A DNA stretch of 64,000 nucleotides from Cryptomeria japonica (taxonomy: Eukaryota; Streptophyta; Pinopsida; Cupressales; Cupressaceae): NCBI RefSeq assembly GCF_030272615.1, contig NC_081415.1, forward strand, positions 369,589,667-369,653,666, in the 5' to 3' direction. The notes under the pieces are model-generated. The model saw nothing but the letters and a program-made list of their open reading frames with translations. It was not told where the DNA came from and made no database searches. The position numbers and the translations under genes were made by a program. How positions within the stretch are numbered: the first letter of the stretch is position 1; each line of letters opens with the position of its first letter. This document shows, piece after piece, positions 11,475 to 22,945 of this stretch.

Positions 11475-13484
11475 TTACATCTTTACATGATGTGTTTTAA
11501 TCCCGTGCTTAATTAAGTGCTTATTTTTAGGGGCATTTAAACCCCTAACATTCCACATGAGGAGCTTCATGTTTCCTTGGGAAGGACCTTCTATTCCCTA
11601 CATTTAGTATGGTTGTTATCTTAGTTGATCTACAACATATCCATCTATCAGCCTGAGTTCAGCTAATGATTTTCTTCCTCTTCTTTTCCCTCTCACTTTG
11701 CCACAATCTGGTTTGTCTTTCTGGGGGCAACAAAGGCATAATCCCAGACATTTATCATCTTCAATTTCCTCATCTATGTTATCTATAATTACATCCTCTC
11801 TCAAATCAGCTTGTTCCATATGATCTATACCCTCATTTTCCAGAACACTCTAAATCATTTTGAAGTTGGCTTCTCTGAGAGCCTCTGAGTTCATGTTTGC
11901 AGATGAGGAAACACCTATAAATTCACATACTGCCTCTAACTTGGAAGGTCAAGGCACTCCTTAGAGCCCATTAATGTTTCTGAAACCCTTTCTGCATTTG
12001 TAGTATTTAATGGCTCTGAGATTCCTTTCCCACTAAGAAGATTTAGTTGATCAAAGATATCTTTATTGAGGGTCTCACTATCCTTTTTTAAGGTCTTCTA
12101 TTCTTTTAGAGATGTTTCTGCAAAGCTCAGTGATTCTAACCCATGAGAATCAACTATAACATTACTCATAGTCCTATCTATGTTTGTCTCTGTGTTTACG
12201 ACAATCATACCAGAGTTCTTTATAGAAGCATTTTTAATACCTGTCAGACCATTTTCTTCTATATGGGACCCTTTTTTGAGGTCTATCCCTGAAACTGTTT
12301 GATTAGCTAGGATTTCCTCCTCCACCTTGTTCTCTAAGTGTCCTCTATCCTGGTCACCCAATACTATGCTTGGGATCATAGCTCCTACTACCACACTTCC
12401 ATCCTAATTTATCTCTTGAAGGTCCTCTGAATGACTCACTTCTTCACTACTAATTTGTAAATTATTACACCCTGAAAGTGGTAGAGGATTTCCCATTATC
12501 ATGTCCTCTCTCATTAAACATTTCCCTAGGGTTTTTTTTTGACAACACCTCTATTATCTATTTCCATCTACCGAATTTCAAGAGGATTTCTAGTTTATTA
12601 TAGATTCCAGAGTTAAAATCTACCTCTACAAGTAGGTTAGCAACATCTCCAGCTTGTCCCTTTAGGAAATCCTCCTCTATGCCTAAACAGGTGCCTAAAG
12701 AATCACCTATTCTGATCAATGCTTCTATCAACTAGAACTCAACTAGAAGCCCTACCAAACTAATCCACATTATTTAACTATCTATGATATGTTTAAGAGG
12801 GTCAAACCCTATGTTCTAGTTTTGCCTATAGAAGATAGATCCTCTGAAAAAAATGGGAATACCATGCAATAAATCCATTTTCACATTGGCATCACTGTAT
12901 TCTATTAGAAAAAAACATATTTTGAAGGGGTCTAATACTTAACTTTCTTGGGAACGATTCTCTCCAACATGCCATGATCTCCTCTTGTGAGTCCTCAAAT
13001 CCATACCATTTGAAAAAAATCCCCTTCTCCTTCAGAGTCTCTGCAAATGTTTTTAGAAGATTTGGGGTTAGAACAATCATTTTGCTTCCATATCTCTTAA
13101 TGAATCTCTATTCCAACACTTGTTTGCCTGCCCCCATGTCCTTTTATGAGCAATCTATTACCTCTTCCCCATTGTCTTAAATTTGATGTCATGTTTATTC
13201 TCTTATCCTTGAATCTGAAATTTTTCCACAGATCATCCCTTATCCTTAGCCCAAATCTAAATTCTTCTTGTGTTCTCTACAAATTTGATTCCTTTCATTT
13301 GCCCTCTTGGTATTTAGGGTTTGCAATTTGGCTGAATGTCGAGGGGTTAGTCCTTCTTACTCCGAGAGGAATGCAGTTTGATTCTGTAGCTAGGTTAACA
13401 TTTTTTTCTTTGAGCCAATCTAACCCCTTCTCCCTCAGCCAATGATACTACCTCTTGAACAGTTCTGGTTCGTGTCCAGTCCAT
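11475..13484 (-). mobile_element. LINE fragment: ORF1 and first codons of ORF2
   Basis: This minus-strand fragment contains a decayed DUF4283-type ORF1 (13484 to 11616) and the start of ORF2 (ATG at 11570; MKLLMWNVRGLNAPKNK), the typical N-terminus of a plant L1 endonuclease. ORF2 stops making sense after about 31 codons, at 11475. LINE copies are normally truncated at the 5' end; here the 3' part is missing, so a deletion or a later insertion must have removed it. Confidence 0.75.
11616..13484 (-). pseudogene. LINE ORF1 (DUF4283-type nucleic-acid-binding protein), decayed
   Basis: The start at 13484 (MDWTRTRT) is tentative. The best preserved core is at 12892-13080: LLKTFAETLKEKGIFFKWYGF and CWRESFPRKLSIRPL, then the downstream strand IMWISLVGLLVEF, which matches the DUF4283 layout of plant LINE ORF1 proteins. 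The C-terminal tail is acidic then basic (EDDKCLGLCLCCPQ, VRGKRRGRKSLAELRLIDG). I count many in-frame stops and several frame changes. ORF1 would bind LINE RNA and chaperone target-primed reverse transcription. It is distinct in sequence from the ORF1 at 15078. Confidence 0.7.
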
Positions 13485-14915
13485 GGCGCTCGTTGCAAAG
13501 GATTTCAAAACTTCATAGTTGTTATTTTAAAATATAGATATGAAGAACTTTAATTATCCATAAAATAATTTAAAAAGATTTTTTTTTATAAATTATGTAG
13601 TTTTTAATATATTTCTTATTATTTTTTATTTAAAATATATTCTTGAAATTATTTATAGGATAACTATTTTATTTTTAAATGGTAATACAATAAATGTTTT
13701 TCTTACTTTTTTAACTATTCACTATTTTATTTATTTATTTTACTATCATTATTAAACTTATTATAAACCTTAGCCCTAATCCTAAACCTAATTGTCCTAA
13801 ACTTATCTAAACCCTCATATTAACACTTAAAGCAAAAGATATGAAGAAAATATTATTGATTATATAAATAAAAAAGAATCATCAATAAAAAAAATTGGAA
13901 TACATAATAAATAACAATTATTTTGAAAGATTCATTAGGCAACCATTTTTAATAAGAAAAAAATAATAAATTTGTGCTTAGAATAATATATGAAGAAACA
14001 TAAAAATATATTTGTTAAATATGATTTATAAATTATTTTATGTTCATCAATATAATATTTTAATTTATTTTCTTTTTATATAAATCTATCAACATATGGA
14101 GGAAAACACCAAATATCTCCCAGAGAAATAAATTGGGATCAAGGGTTAGGCTTACATTTTAGTTAGGGGTAGATCTTAATTAGTTGTAGGCTTCAGTAAA
14201 GATTTAATTAGGGTTCAAATTTGTGATTAAAGTTCACTAAATCAAATTGAATACTAACTTTGAATCTAATTGAACAATAAAACAAATTAAACCTTATTTA
14301 TGAACCTAACTCAACACTATACCCAATTTTTTATAATATTCATTTTTTTCACCATAAAATGACAATATATTATTAATTAATATATTGTCAATTTATGGTG
14401 AAAAAAATGAATATAAAAATTTATATTGATTTAACTTCTATTATTAACTTATTATTATTAATTTTAAATATATTTTATATATGATATTAAAATTAGTTTA
14501 CAAATTAATTTCTATAAAATATACTAATAATATATAATATATAGTCTAGATAATATTTAAATTATAATTATAATTTATCTTAAACATGCAATATATAAAT
14601 ATTATTATTTAAATTTAATTATTTAAATTAATGTACACATAATTAAAAAAATAGATATTTATGTATATATTAATTATATTATTTAATTTAATTAATTATA
14701 ATATAATATTATTTATTGAATAAATTTACTTTAAATTTAATCATTACAATTTAATAAATCTATAAAATAAATAATATAATAAAAAAAATTAGTTAAAAAA
14801 TTTAAATTATTAAAATTAATATATATTATATAAATAATAATAATATGACAATAAGAATAGTGGTTCTCCACTTTTATTGAAAAATAATAATAATCTATTA
14901 TAATAAAATAATGTC
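13485..14915. other. AT-rich non-coding DNA
   Basis: This is very AT-rich sequence with long runs of TTA/TAA and no credible ORF. The only strong structure is the palindrome at 14336-14414. It may be flanking genomic DNA between the two LINE copies. Confidence 0.6.
14336..14414. repeat. 79 bp near-perfect palindrome
   Basis: Two 37-base arms (14336-14372 and 14378-14414) are inverted copies with one mismatch around a 5-base loop TTAAT. Each arm contains TTTTTTTCACCATAAA or its complement. It could be a tiny foldback/MITE remnant or a cruciform-forming site. Confidence 0.85.
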
Positions 14916-15077
14916 TAATTACAAATAAAAAAATGGAGAGCAAAAAAGTGCAGCCGAACCTCTAAAATTAGAAAGGCAAGCGAGCAGAGGAGATGCACGG
15001 GCACGAGCAACTGTTGCTAAATCCCATCAAATGGAGAATCTTGGATGTTGATTCAAATGATTAGGTAAGAGAGCATA

Positions 15078-16241
15078 ATGTTCCTAAGGTGGGTAGCAAC
15101 ATTAATCGACCCCTTGAAAGCGGAAGTTGCGATGAAAAAGACAAAAAAATTAGGATCCAAGATTGAAATTGACCTAACAGAGGAGGTGGAGGATGAAAGA
15201 TTCATTTTTGAGAAACCAAAGATGTCCAGGAAAACCATCCACGATTGGGTTGATAACAAATGGGGAAAACACATTGTAATTAAGTTTATTCCAAAAGGCT
15301 TCTTCGTCGCTCTTTTCACAGAAGAATCTGAAAGGAATCATATCCTAGAAAAGGAAAACTGGTACTTGGGCAATCATCCACTATACATCCAGCCTTGGAC
15401 CCCAAACTTTGATCCCACTCCTTCAGCGGTTTATGAAGAGCCAGTCTAGATCTGACTATTTAATCTCCCAATTGAATATTGGAAAGACTCGAGTCTAGAG
15501 AAAATTGGTCGAACCCTGGGTACACTTCTAGAAATTGATGAGGAAATTATAGAAAATGGTCTATATACATACGCGAGGTTGAAAATTGCGGCAGTTAAGA
15601 CCATTCCACAGTCTATCACAATCCTTGCATCGGATGGAGAATGGAATCAACAGGTCGAGGTAGAGAAAGAAATTAGGGCATGCCCCAAGTGCAGTAGTAA
15701 ATTTCACCTATTTGATAGATGTAGAATATTTGTGAGAAGAGAATTTAACAAATTGTCAAGGAAACCCAAGCAAGAATGGAGGAAAAAGATGGATCATCCA
15801 CATGATGGAATTTTAATTCTAGAAGTGCCTAAAGACTATGCTAATACCCCAATACAACATATGAATGATAACTCACTTCAGCAGAATCTGACGCCAATCC
15901 TCAATATGGTGGAAAACAACACCCCGTACAATTTGGATAGGACAATTCAGGAGAATCCTCCAAAGGATATGGTACAGAATGAACAAGGTATTGTGGATGG
16001 TTTGGTGGATTCTTCCTTGGAGACCTCTGAGCCATTTGAGGAAATGGAAGATATGGATACAATGGACCTTGGATGTATTAGCCAATCCGCCAACATCCTC
16101 CTTGATTTTTCCAAAGGAATGAGGGGCAGGAAGAGCAATAGGCTGGTCAGAGAACAAAGAGCCAATGAAAAAGGAATTGTCAATGTTTTGAATTATTTGA
16201 AAGTATCCAAGGGAGAGAACCCCTCCCTTGGAGAAAGATGA
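15078..16241 (+). pseudogene. LINE ORF1: DUF4283 domain plus CCHC zinc knuckle
   Basis: The frame starts at ATG 15078. Residues 1-123 form a DUF4283-like domain (KLGSKIEIDLTEEVEDE, SERNHILEKENWYLGNH, LYIQPWTPNFDP). A single TAG at about 15447 and a short gap follow, then LPIEYWKDSSLEKIG and an intact CX2CX4HX4C knuckle, CPKCSSKFHLFDRC (15681-15722). The C-terminal half is polar, acidic and then basic. It would be the RNA-binding partner of ORF2. Its stop TGA overlaps the ORF2 ATG in an ATGA (16238-16241). Confidence 0.82.
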
Positions 16242-17329
16242 AGATCTGCTCATGAAATGTCAGGGGCTTATCTGCCTCTGACAAAAAATGCTTGGTCAAA
16301 AGATCCTTGACCAAGATTGATTCGAAAATAGTAATTTTGCAAGAGACAAAGCTCAATGGTGAGAAGGCACTGGAATTTGTAAAGTATTGCTACAGTTGGG
16401 AAGGAATATTCCAAGATGCTAGGGGATCGACTGGTGGTCTAGGCTTGCTATGGAATCCATCTCTCATCGATGTAATTCCAGTTACTTCATGCGATCATTA
16501 GATGGCCTGTATCATTCAGTGTAGGAGATCAGATATTCAATTTCCCTTGTTTAATGTGTATGGACCAACTAAAACTAAGGAGAAGCTGAAAGTTTGGATT
16601 GAGATTTCCCTTCAAGTTAATTTGTTAGAATCTGATAAGGTGATAATTGCTAGTGATTTCAATGCCATCCTGGATATTGATGATAAGGAAGGTGGTCTAA
16701 GAAAACCTACCAAGGTAATGAATGATTTTTGGGATTTTATATCCAATTGCAAACTGATTGATATCATTCCCAAAAATGGGAGATTCACTTGGACAAATAG
16801 AAGACTTAATTTCTCCAGAATTTCTGAGAGACTTGACAGGTTCTTGGTTGGCGAATGGTAGATGAATGGAAACTTCTCATTGGAATCTAACATTATACCT
16901 CAAATAGGTTCGAATCACTTCCCTATTTCACTTTCAATTGCTCACGATAACCCTTGTAAGAAAAAGTATTTCAAATTTCTTAACATGTGGTGGCATGATC
17001 CAAAACTATTGAAGAATCTAAGGGAATGGTGGCTTGAAGGTAATATCTTTTCTGGATCCCCAAGCTTCAGATTCACTAAATTCATGCATTTTTTGAAAAA
17101 TAAGCTCAAAGCATGGAACAAATTATCCTTTAAAAACATTTTTACAGAGAAAACTAGGATTGAGAACGAATTGGAGGACATTAGTAATCATGTGATGGAA
17201 ATGGGGATGACAAATAAAGAGTTCGAAGCTGAAAAGCTCTTAAAAGATCAATACTCAGAAATCCTTAAAAGAGAGGAGTTGTATTGGAAGGAAAAATTTA
17301 GGGAATTATGGATTGTAGATGAGGATTGA
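16238..17329 (+). pseudogene. LINE ORF2, APE-type endonuclease part
   Basis: It begins at ATG 16238, in a frame different from ORF1. The usual SWNVRGL box has Trp replaced by a TGA stop (about 16253). Endonuclease landmarks follow: ILQETKLNGE (metal-binding Glu), FNVYGPTKTKEK, ASDFNAILDIDD, FTWTNRR, ERLDRFLVGEW, and GSNHFPIS in place of the catalytic SDHxP, so Asp is Asn. Two TAG stops (16499, 16859) interrupt it. The linker to RT (to 17329) is helical and charged. The frame changes near 17326 at a run of seven A. The domain nicks target DNA to prime reverse transcription. Confidence 0.88.
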
Positions 17330-18930
17330 ACACAAAAAAATTTCATGCCTCATCCAAGGCCAAAAAAATAAACAATAAAATTGGATCCATCATGGATGGC
17401 AATGGTAAAGTGTGTACTTTGTTGAAAGATATTGAGCAATTTACCATTGATTATTTCACTGATCTTTTGGGGAGCAGAAACATTGATACCAATTCAACTT
17501 ATTCCATAATTGATGAGGTTATTGAAACACTCATTACATATGAAGATTGCGCTATGCTACAAGCTTTGTATACCTTGGAAGAAATAAAAAATGCAACTTT
17601 TTCCCTCCACCCACATAAGGGGCCTGGACCTGATGGTATAACTGTCGAGTTCTTTCAGAATTGTTGGGATTTTATGAGACATGACATTTGGTCGGTGGTG
17701 GAACAATTCAGGAAAAAACATAAATTTGTCAAAGAAAACAATCATACCCTAATAACATTTATTCCCAAGAAGTAGGACTATGAATCGATGATGGATTATT
17801 GCCCCATCTTGCTATGCAATACAATTTACAAAATTATCTCCAAAGCCATGGTAGAAAGACTTAAGAAAATATTACCAAAACTCTTATCAGAAAACCAAAA
17901 TGTCTTCACCCCCGGGTGGGAGATTGCCGATAGCATCATTTTGGTCTCAGAAGTTGTCCACTCAATTTACAAAGAGAAACAAAAAGGTATGGTCATTAAA
18001 CTTGATGTTGCCAAAGCATATGATCAGTTTGTATGGGATTTCTTAATATGCATTCTGAAAAGATTTGGATTTCCTAACAAATGGATTGAATGTATAAAAT
18101 TTTGCATCTCTACTGTTAATTTTTTGATGATTGTCAATGGAAAAGTGTGTGGCTTCTTTGGAGGCACTAATGGCCTGCATTAGGGAGACCCTTTATCTCC
18201 TGCCCTTTTTGTGGTAATGGCTGAAGTTATTGGGAAATTGATTCAAAAAAGACATGCAGACAACAAATGGAAAGGGATGAAAGTGCACAACCAATTGGAT
18301 GCTATTACTCATTCCCAATTTTTTGATGACACAATAATCTTTGGGGAGACCTCGTTGGTCGAAGCTAAGAACATTATGAGCACATTGAATTTATTCTCTG
18401 AACAATTCGAATAGGTAATGAATAGAGGCAAGTCATAACTATTCTTCTTCAAAACCAACATGCAGGTTCAACAAAGGATCTCAAACCTTTTGGGAATAAA
18501 AGTTTTTGAACTTTCAATCAAATATTTGAGGGTTCGAATTGAGAAAGCATGTAGGCAGTCTCAGATTTGGGAAGATGTTTTGAAATCTTGTTTGGTCAAA
18601 ATAAAGCTTTGGAAGAATAGATGGCTAACACAAGCTGACAGATTGACAATGGTCAAGTCTGTCTTGTCGACCATTCCTATTTACTGTATGTCATGCTTCA
18701 AGATACCCTTTGCTGCTAGTAAGAATATTGATAACTTGCTTAGTAAATTTGTTTGGGAGGGTGCAAAAGACACAAAAAAGATACCACTCATTAACTGGGA
18801 TACCATGTGTTTACTAAAAGAGGATGGCAGAGCCAGACTAAGGAAAATGGAACTATAGAATATTGCGTTGGGAGCCAAGTTATCTTGGAAGATGTACACA
18901 CAACCACAGAAACTATGGTGCAAAATATTC
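17326..18930 (+). pseudogene. LINE ORF2, reverse transcriptase part
   Basis: RVT_1 motifs occur in order: HPHKGPGPDGITVEFFQ, YCPILLCNTIYKIISKAM, SENQNVFTPGWEIADSI, GMVIKLDVAKAYDQFVWDF, GLH-stop-GDPLSPALF (TAG replaces the Gln, about 18181), and the catalytic FFDDTIIFG in place of FADD. Thumb-like sequence follows (KYLRVRIEKACRQSQIW, LTMVKSVLSTIPIYCMSCFK). Five in-frame stops are seen. All pieces keep one frame from 17326 to 19683. This would copy the LINE RNA at the nick. Confidence 0.92.
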
Positions 18931-18975
18931 AAGAAGAAATGTTTGGACTCTAAAAACCCTTGCTAAATTGTCACT

Positions 18976-19683
18976 GTGGAAAATGCAAAGTGGGGATCCA
19001 CCTGGAACTTTCTTTGGGATTGCAGATTCATTATAACTGATCACATTTCATGGCACATTGGTAATGGAAAATCTGCAAAATTTTGGAGAGACTCATGGGA
19101 TGGTGCACCTGCACTATCAAATAGTTTTAACCAGGACTGGATTGATCTTGTTGAGTCTACTTATGGTGTGTTTGTCAAGGATTACTTCAAGAAGAATATG
19201 GAATAGGATGGGAAGAGGGTATGGAAATAGTTATCCATTGGCAATCCGATTCCATGCAAATCTCTGAAAGATGTACTAAAAAGTAGACGTATCCTGATGT
19301 CTAATGATGAGGACAGGATATTCTGGTGTGTTTCCAAATCAGGAGAATATACTGTCAAATTGGGATATGAGGTACAAAGACAAAGGGGTACGTGCATAGA
19401 TTGGCCACATAAGCTATGTTGGAGTAATAAGCTTCTCCATAAAGCGGGGGCATTTCTTTGGCAGGCCCTTCATAATAGGATCCTCACTGGGGATAGACTA
19501 AATTCAATTTGTATCTCTGGACCCAACATGTGTGTTATGTGTAGAGCAGACGAAGAATCTGCCAATCATTTACTCTTCAATTGTCCCATGGTGGAGGCTT
19601 GCTGGAATTGGTTATTTGAAAATACCAATCTTAAAATTTTCAGATATGAGTTACTCAAGGAATTCCTCATTTCATGTCTATAA
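18976..19683 (+). pseudogene. LINE ORF2, C-terminal zf-RVT region
   Basis: After WNFLWDCRFIITDHISWHIGNG and KFWRDSWDGAPALS comes the zf-RVT zinc-finger region. It shows GAFLWQALHNRILTGDRL, then CVMCRADEESANHLLFNC and ACWNWLF, whose spaced Cys/His fit the usual CCHC pattern. This segment is needed for LINE RT function. One stop at 19204 and a frame change near 19680 separate it from RNase H. Confidence 0.88.
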
Positions 19684-20461
19684 TTCAAGATGGAGCGACC
19701 TTTGGCTGGTGGGACCTTCATTAATTCTTTGGCACCTTTGGAAAGAAAGAAACAGGAGGATCTTCAAAGAAACCACGCTCCCGGTCAATAAAGTCATTGA
19801 AAACATCAAAAGTGTTGTAGATGAAATGATAAATGGGAAATCAATCACGAGGAAAATCATAACCTATAACGATTGGGACTGTATAATGGAAAAGATCTGG
19901 CTCTTCAAACACCCTTTAATCATAAACACCAAAAATAAAGTTAATAGGATGGACATCAAATGGATGGCCCCACCGAAGGATTGGGTGAAATTAAATTTTG
20001 ATGGAGCTAGCAAGGGTAACCCAAGAGATGCTGGATTTGGTGCCATAATTAGGAACAATGCCAGTAAGATAGTACATGGGGTATATGGTGGACTGGGCAT
20101 GGCTACTAACAACGAGGCTAAAATCAGAGCATTAGAGGCTGGATTAAATCTTTGCATACAAAATGGTATCTCCAAGGTGCTCATTGAGGGAGATTCTCAA
20201 GTAATTATAAATGGCATTATCAAATTAAATTTCCAATGCTGGAAGTTAAGCAAATGTCTCCTCCGTATAAACCATCTGTTGGAATTGATCGACACTTTTG
20301 AGATTAAGAATGTGTACCGTGAAGGGGACCATATGGACGATTACCTTGTAAAATTGGGAGTGGTATGTAATGATAACAAGATTACCTTTGATGAACACTC
20401 TGCAAGTAATGACATAATTAATCACATCAAATTGGATTCTTCACGCAATCGTATCGACTGA
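19684..20461 (+). pseudogene. LINE ORF2, C-terminal RNase H
   Basis: An RVT_3-type RNase H is seen at about 19985-20350: NFDGASKGNPRDAGFGAII (first Asp), TNNEAKIRALEAGL (Glu), IEGDSQVIINGI (second Asp) and REGDHMDDYLVK (final Asp region). These are the D-E-D-D positions and all are present. Upstream sequence (LIPWWRLAG, LWHLWKERNRRIFKE) is the usual bridge between zf-RVT and RNase H in plant L1. Plant L1 RNase H of this type has been described as archaeal-like. The open frame in this part (19532-20461) is uninterrupted. Confidence 0.92.
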
Positions 20462-20759
20462 GATCTATACATTCGATGGATGACTACTTGAGCCCTAGAT
20501 AGAGGTGGCACTAGATAAGATTCTGGCTCAGTCCCATTGTACAGTGGTAGGATTTTACTACCTTCCATATCCCAAAAAGCTGATACTAGTATGATTTTTA
20601 TGCAATAGTGGTAGAACAATCACATTATTATCTCTAAGGAAATCTGGTAACATTATCAAAACACTATTTTTTGGGGAATTTGGAATGGAAACTTCCAGAG
20701 GCATCCGACTCTATAAAGATTAATGCTTCACAAAATGATGTTGCCTATATTAACAAGCT
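20462..20759 (+). other. LINE ORF2-to-3' ORF spacer
   Basis: About 300 bp with no open frame. It contains a GC-balanced patch (20505-20580) unlike the AT-rich flanks. It is probably LINE 3' sequence; nothing else is recognised. Confidence 0.5.
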
Positions 20760-21410
20760 ATGATAATGGCACACTTTGGGGACATTAGCTGTGTCAACTG
20801 TGAAAAGCATGTGAGTGCTCAAATTCGAAATCTATTTGAAACAGAGGAGTATGTGTATGAGGCAATTCAAGGGCTAATGGGGATTACTCTGAATTTTGAT
20901 ATGCATTGGTACAATGCCCTCATTTATGAAGTAGTTGTTCTTCCCTTAGTTGACATCATTGAATCAAGGGAGTGATCTATCGAGTTGATGTGCGACTTTG
21001 TGAAGCCGTCCATTGGTAATATTGTCGCCAATGATATTCTTGGCCTAGATGAAAATGTAAAGGTTAGCATCTTAAAAACATATTTCCAACCTGAGTACTA
21101 TTTTCCCTCTGATTCTAGTAAGGATGCAAACAATTCCGAGGAGGAAGATAGCTCAGATTCTGAGAACTACGATAAGCGCAGTGCCAAGAGAAGAAGAATG
21201 GAGAAGGCTGAGGAAAGGGAGCGAATGAAGACTTTTGTGGAAAATGCTTGGGCTATATTCAGGTGCACGGTTTTAAATGGAAACATGGACCCCTTTAGGC
21301 ATGTTACCAATTTAGATGAATGGTGGTTCCCAGTTGCTTCCACTGCAAATGTCATCAGTCTTGGTGAATATGTTGCTCTTATTCTCCAAGCTCTTTGGGG
21401 AGATGAATAA
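20760..21410 (+). pseudogene. Unknown ORF in the LINE 3' region
   Basis: I do not recognise this protein. One frame of 217 codons runs from ATG 20760 with a single TGA (about 20973). It has a Cys pair (SCVNCEKHV), a hydrophobic stretch (LIYEVVVLPLVDIIE), a Ser/Glu/Asp-rich acidic tract, a basic nuclear-signal-like RSAKRRRMEKAEERERMK, and a C-terminal WWFPVASTANVISLGEYV. It lies between RNase H and the TAAA tail, so by position it belongs to the LINE, or was transduced with it. Its frame differs from the RNase H frame. Confidence 0.5.
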
Positions 21411-21697
21411 CTACTCTGCACTTGGTCACTATTCTAATCACATAGGGAATCAATTGGTCTATGATACTTCGATATACTTGTGTCGACTGTATTGTCCTTT
21501 GTCTTTGTTTGATCTTTTTGTGTTGTTACTATTTGTAATATCGGATCATAGGGATGTTTGGATGATTCGACTCACACGCTTTTTGTCATATGTGGGTGGC
21601 ATAACTGTTTGTATTTTTTTAGAAATTTAATAGAGGGCATTATCCTCATACTAGATAGCACTTACCTTAAAAAATAAATAAATAAATAAATAATGTC
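21411..21697 (+). repeat. LINE 3' UTR and TAAA-type tail
   Basis: Non-coding sequence ending in a run of TAAA/AAAT units at about 21668-21693, the expected end of a target-primed LINE insertion. Confidence 0.75.
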
Positions 21698-22153
21698 AAC
21701 TATTTCTATTCATATATATAATATAATAATGTGAACAATTAAAAAAATACTATATAAAAAATAATTTTTTTAACATTTAATAGGGCTAAATTTTTTAATG
21801 CATGCCCGAAATTATTATGGCGGCTATGAGAATCGATGTCATGTGCAAATCAAGGCAGGTTGCTGTGGAAATGAGGTAGCTGGAAGTGATCACTACAAAT
21901 TTCTATCACGAGCTAGGAGGAAGGGGTGATTTGCTGCCTCCATAGTCAGTGCCCAAAGAATTACATTATTTGTGCCTAACAAACCACATTAATTATATTA
22001 AATTAAACTATCTACTCACAAAAATGGTCTATCCCATTAGCGCCACGCACACCATTTTATTGACTCATTTTTATTTTTTATTTTTTTAACTTGTTTGAAA
22101 TTTTAAAAAGCTGTGATTTATTGATTTGCTCATGATTTAAGGATGACTTGTTT
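21698..22153. other. Unassigned DNA
   Basis: An AT-rich start, then a less AT-rich segment (21800-22050) with no long ORF and no repeat partner elsewhere in the window. It could be ordinary genomic DNA that received both the LINE and element D. Confidence 0.4.
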
Positions 22154-22482
22154 TGTACACAAATGAATGGGGTACATATGTGACTATAGACTTATGTCTA
22201 TTGACATAATATATAGTATATATAGACACCTATTTCTATCCACTTGATTAAATGAATTTTATATTTGTTTAATTATCATTTATCCAACTATTAATTAAAT
22301 TCACATTTAATTAATCTTTTTCCCTTTTCCAACTATTAATTAAATTAAAATATAATTATTTCATCCCAACCCTCTTCTCCTATTAAGTAAATAAATTATT
22401 CAATTAATTTAATTTAATTCACTTGACCAAATTCAAACCATTAATTAAATAAATAAATCATATTTGTTTATAAATGCTCCAT

Positions 22483-22629
22483 CACATTTAAATAAAATAA
22501 TATTGATTTAAAATCCCCAAATCCCATCTCTCACATTTAAATAAATTAATAGTTATTTAAATCCCTAAAATCCCCTTTCTCACATTTAAATAAATAAACA
22601 TTTATTTAAATTCCTAAAATCCCCCCCCC
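22483..22629 (+). repeat. 49 bp tandem repeat, three copies
   Basis: Units start at 22483, 22532 and 22581, each opening CACATTTAAATAAA and closing with a C-rich ATCCC stretch. The last copy runs into the poly-C tract. Confidence 0.85.
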
Positions 22630-22774
22630 CCCCCCACTTGCAATTTCTAGAAAATGCAAGTTGCAAGTTAACCTTCCTCCTAATCATGTCTAAACCCCTA
22701 TTATTAGCCTAATCACCCTTTAATGGTTTTCATATTCCTAAACCAAAGGTTAATCCAGAACCCATCAACTCAAA

Positions 22775-22945
22775 CCTTTAATGGCTTTTTTTTAAGTCTT
22801 CAAGCCTTTAATGGTTTTCTTCTAGAGTCTTCTCAAACCTTTAATGGTTTCCCTCGAAGTCTTCAAGCCTTTAATGGCTTCCTTCTAGAGTCCTCTTAAG
22901 CTTTAATGACTTCTTTCAAGTCTTCAAGCATTTAATGCTTTATCC
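22775..22945 (+). repeat. About 30-33 bp tandem repeat, five to six copies
   Basis: Repeated CCTTTAATGGYTT followed by TCTAGAGTCYTC or AAGTCTTCAAG, in alternating 30 and 33 bp units. Confidence 0.8.

Larger units (their letters stand above)
14916..21697 (+). mobile_element. Plant L1-clade LINE with C-terminal RNase H
   Basis: In order: a DUF4283/zinc-knuckle ORF1 (15078-16241), APE endonuclease, RT, zf-RVT, RNase H (ORF2, 16238-20461), an extra 3' ORF (20760-21410), and a tail of TAAA repeats (about 21668-21693). The set of domains is that of plant L1 elements that acquired an archaeal-type RNase H. ORF2 has about nine in-frame stops and two frameshifts (near 17326 and 19680). A 10-base match (AAATAATGTC at 14906-14915 and 21688-21697) might be the target duplication, but it lies in low-complexity DNA. 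Confidence 0.88.

Noticed and set aside
14737-14943. Minus-strand Ile/Tyr-rich ORF
   Set aside because: Product of extreme AT composition.
17326-17345. Programmed frameshift at the run of seven A in LINE ORF2
   Set aside because: A second frame change and many stops elsewhere show ordinary decay; no downstream structure is obvious.
14906-21697. AAATAATGTC at both ends as the LINE target duplication
   Set aside because: The right copy overlaps the TAAA tail and both are low complexity; kept only as a weak hint.
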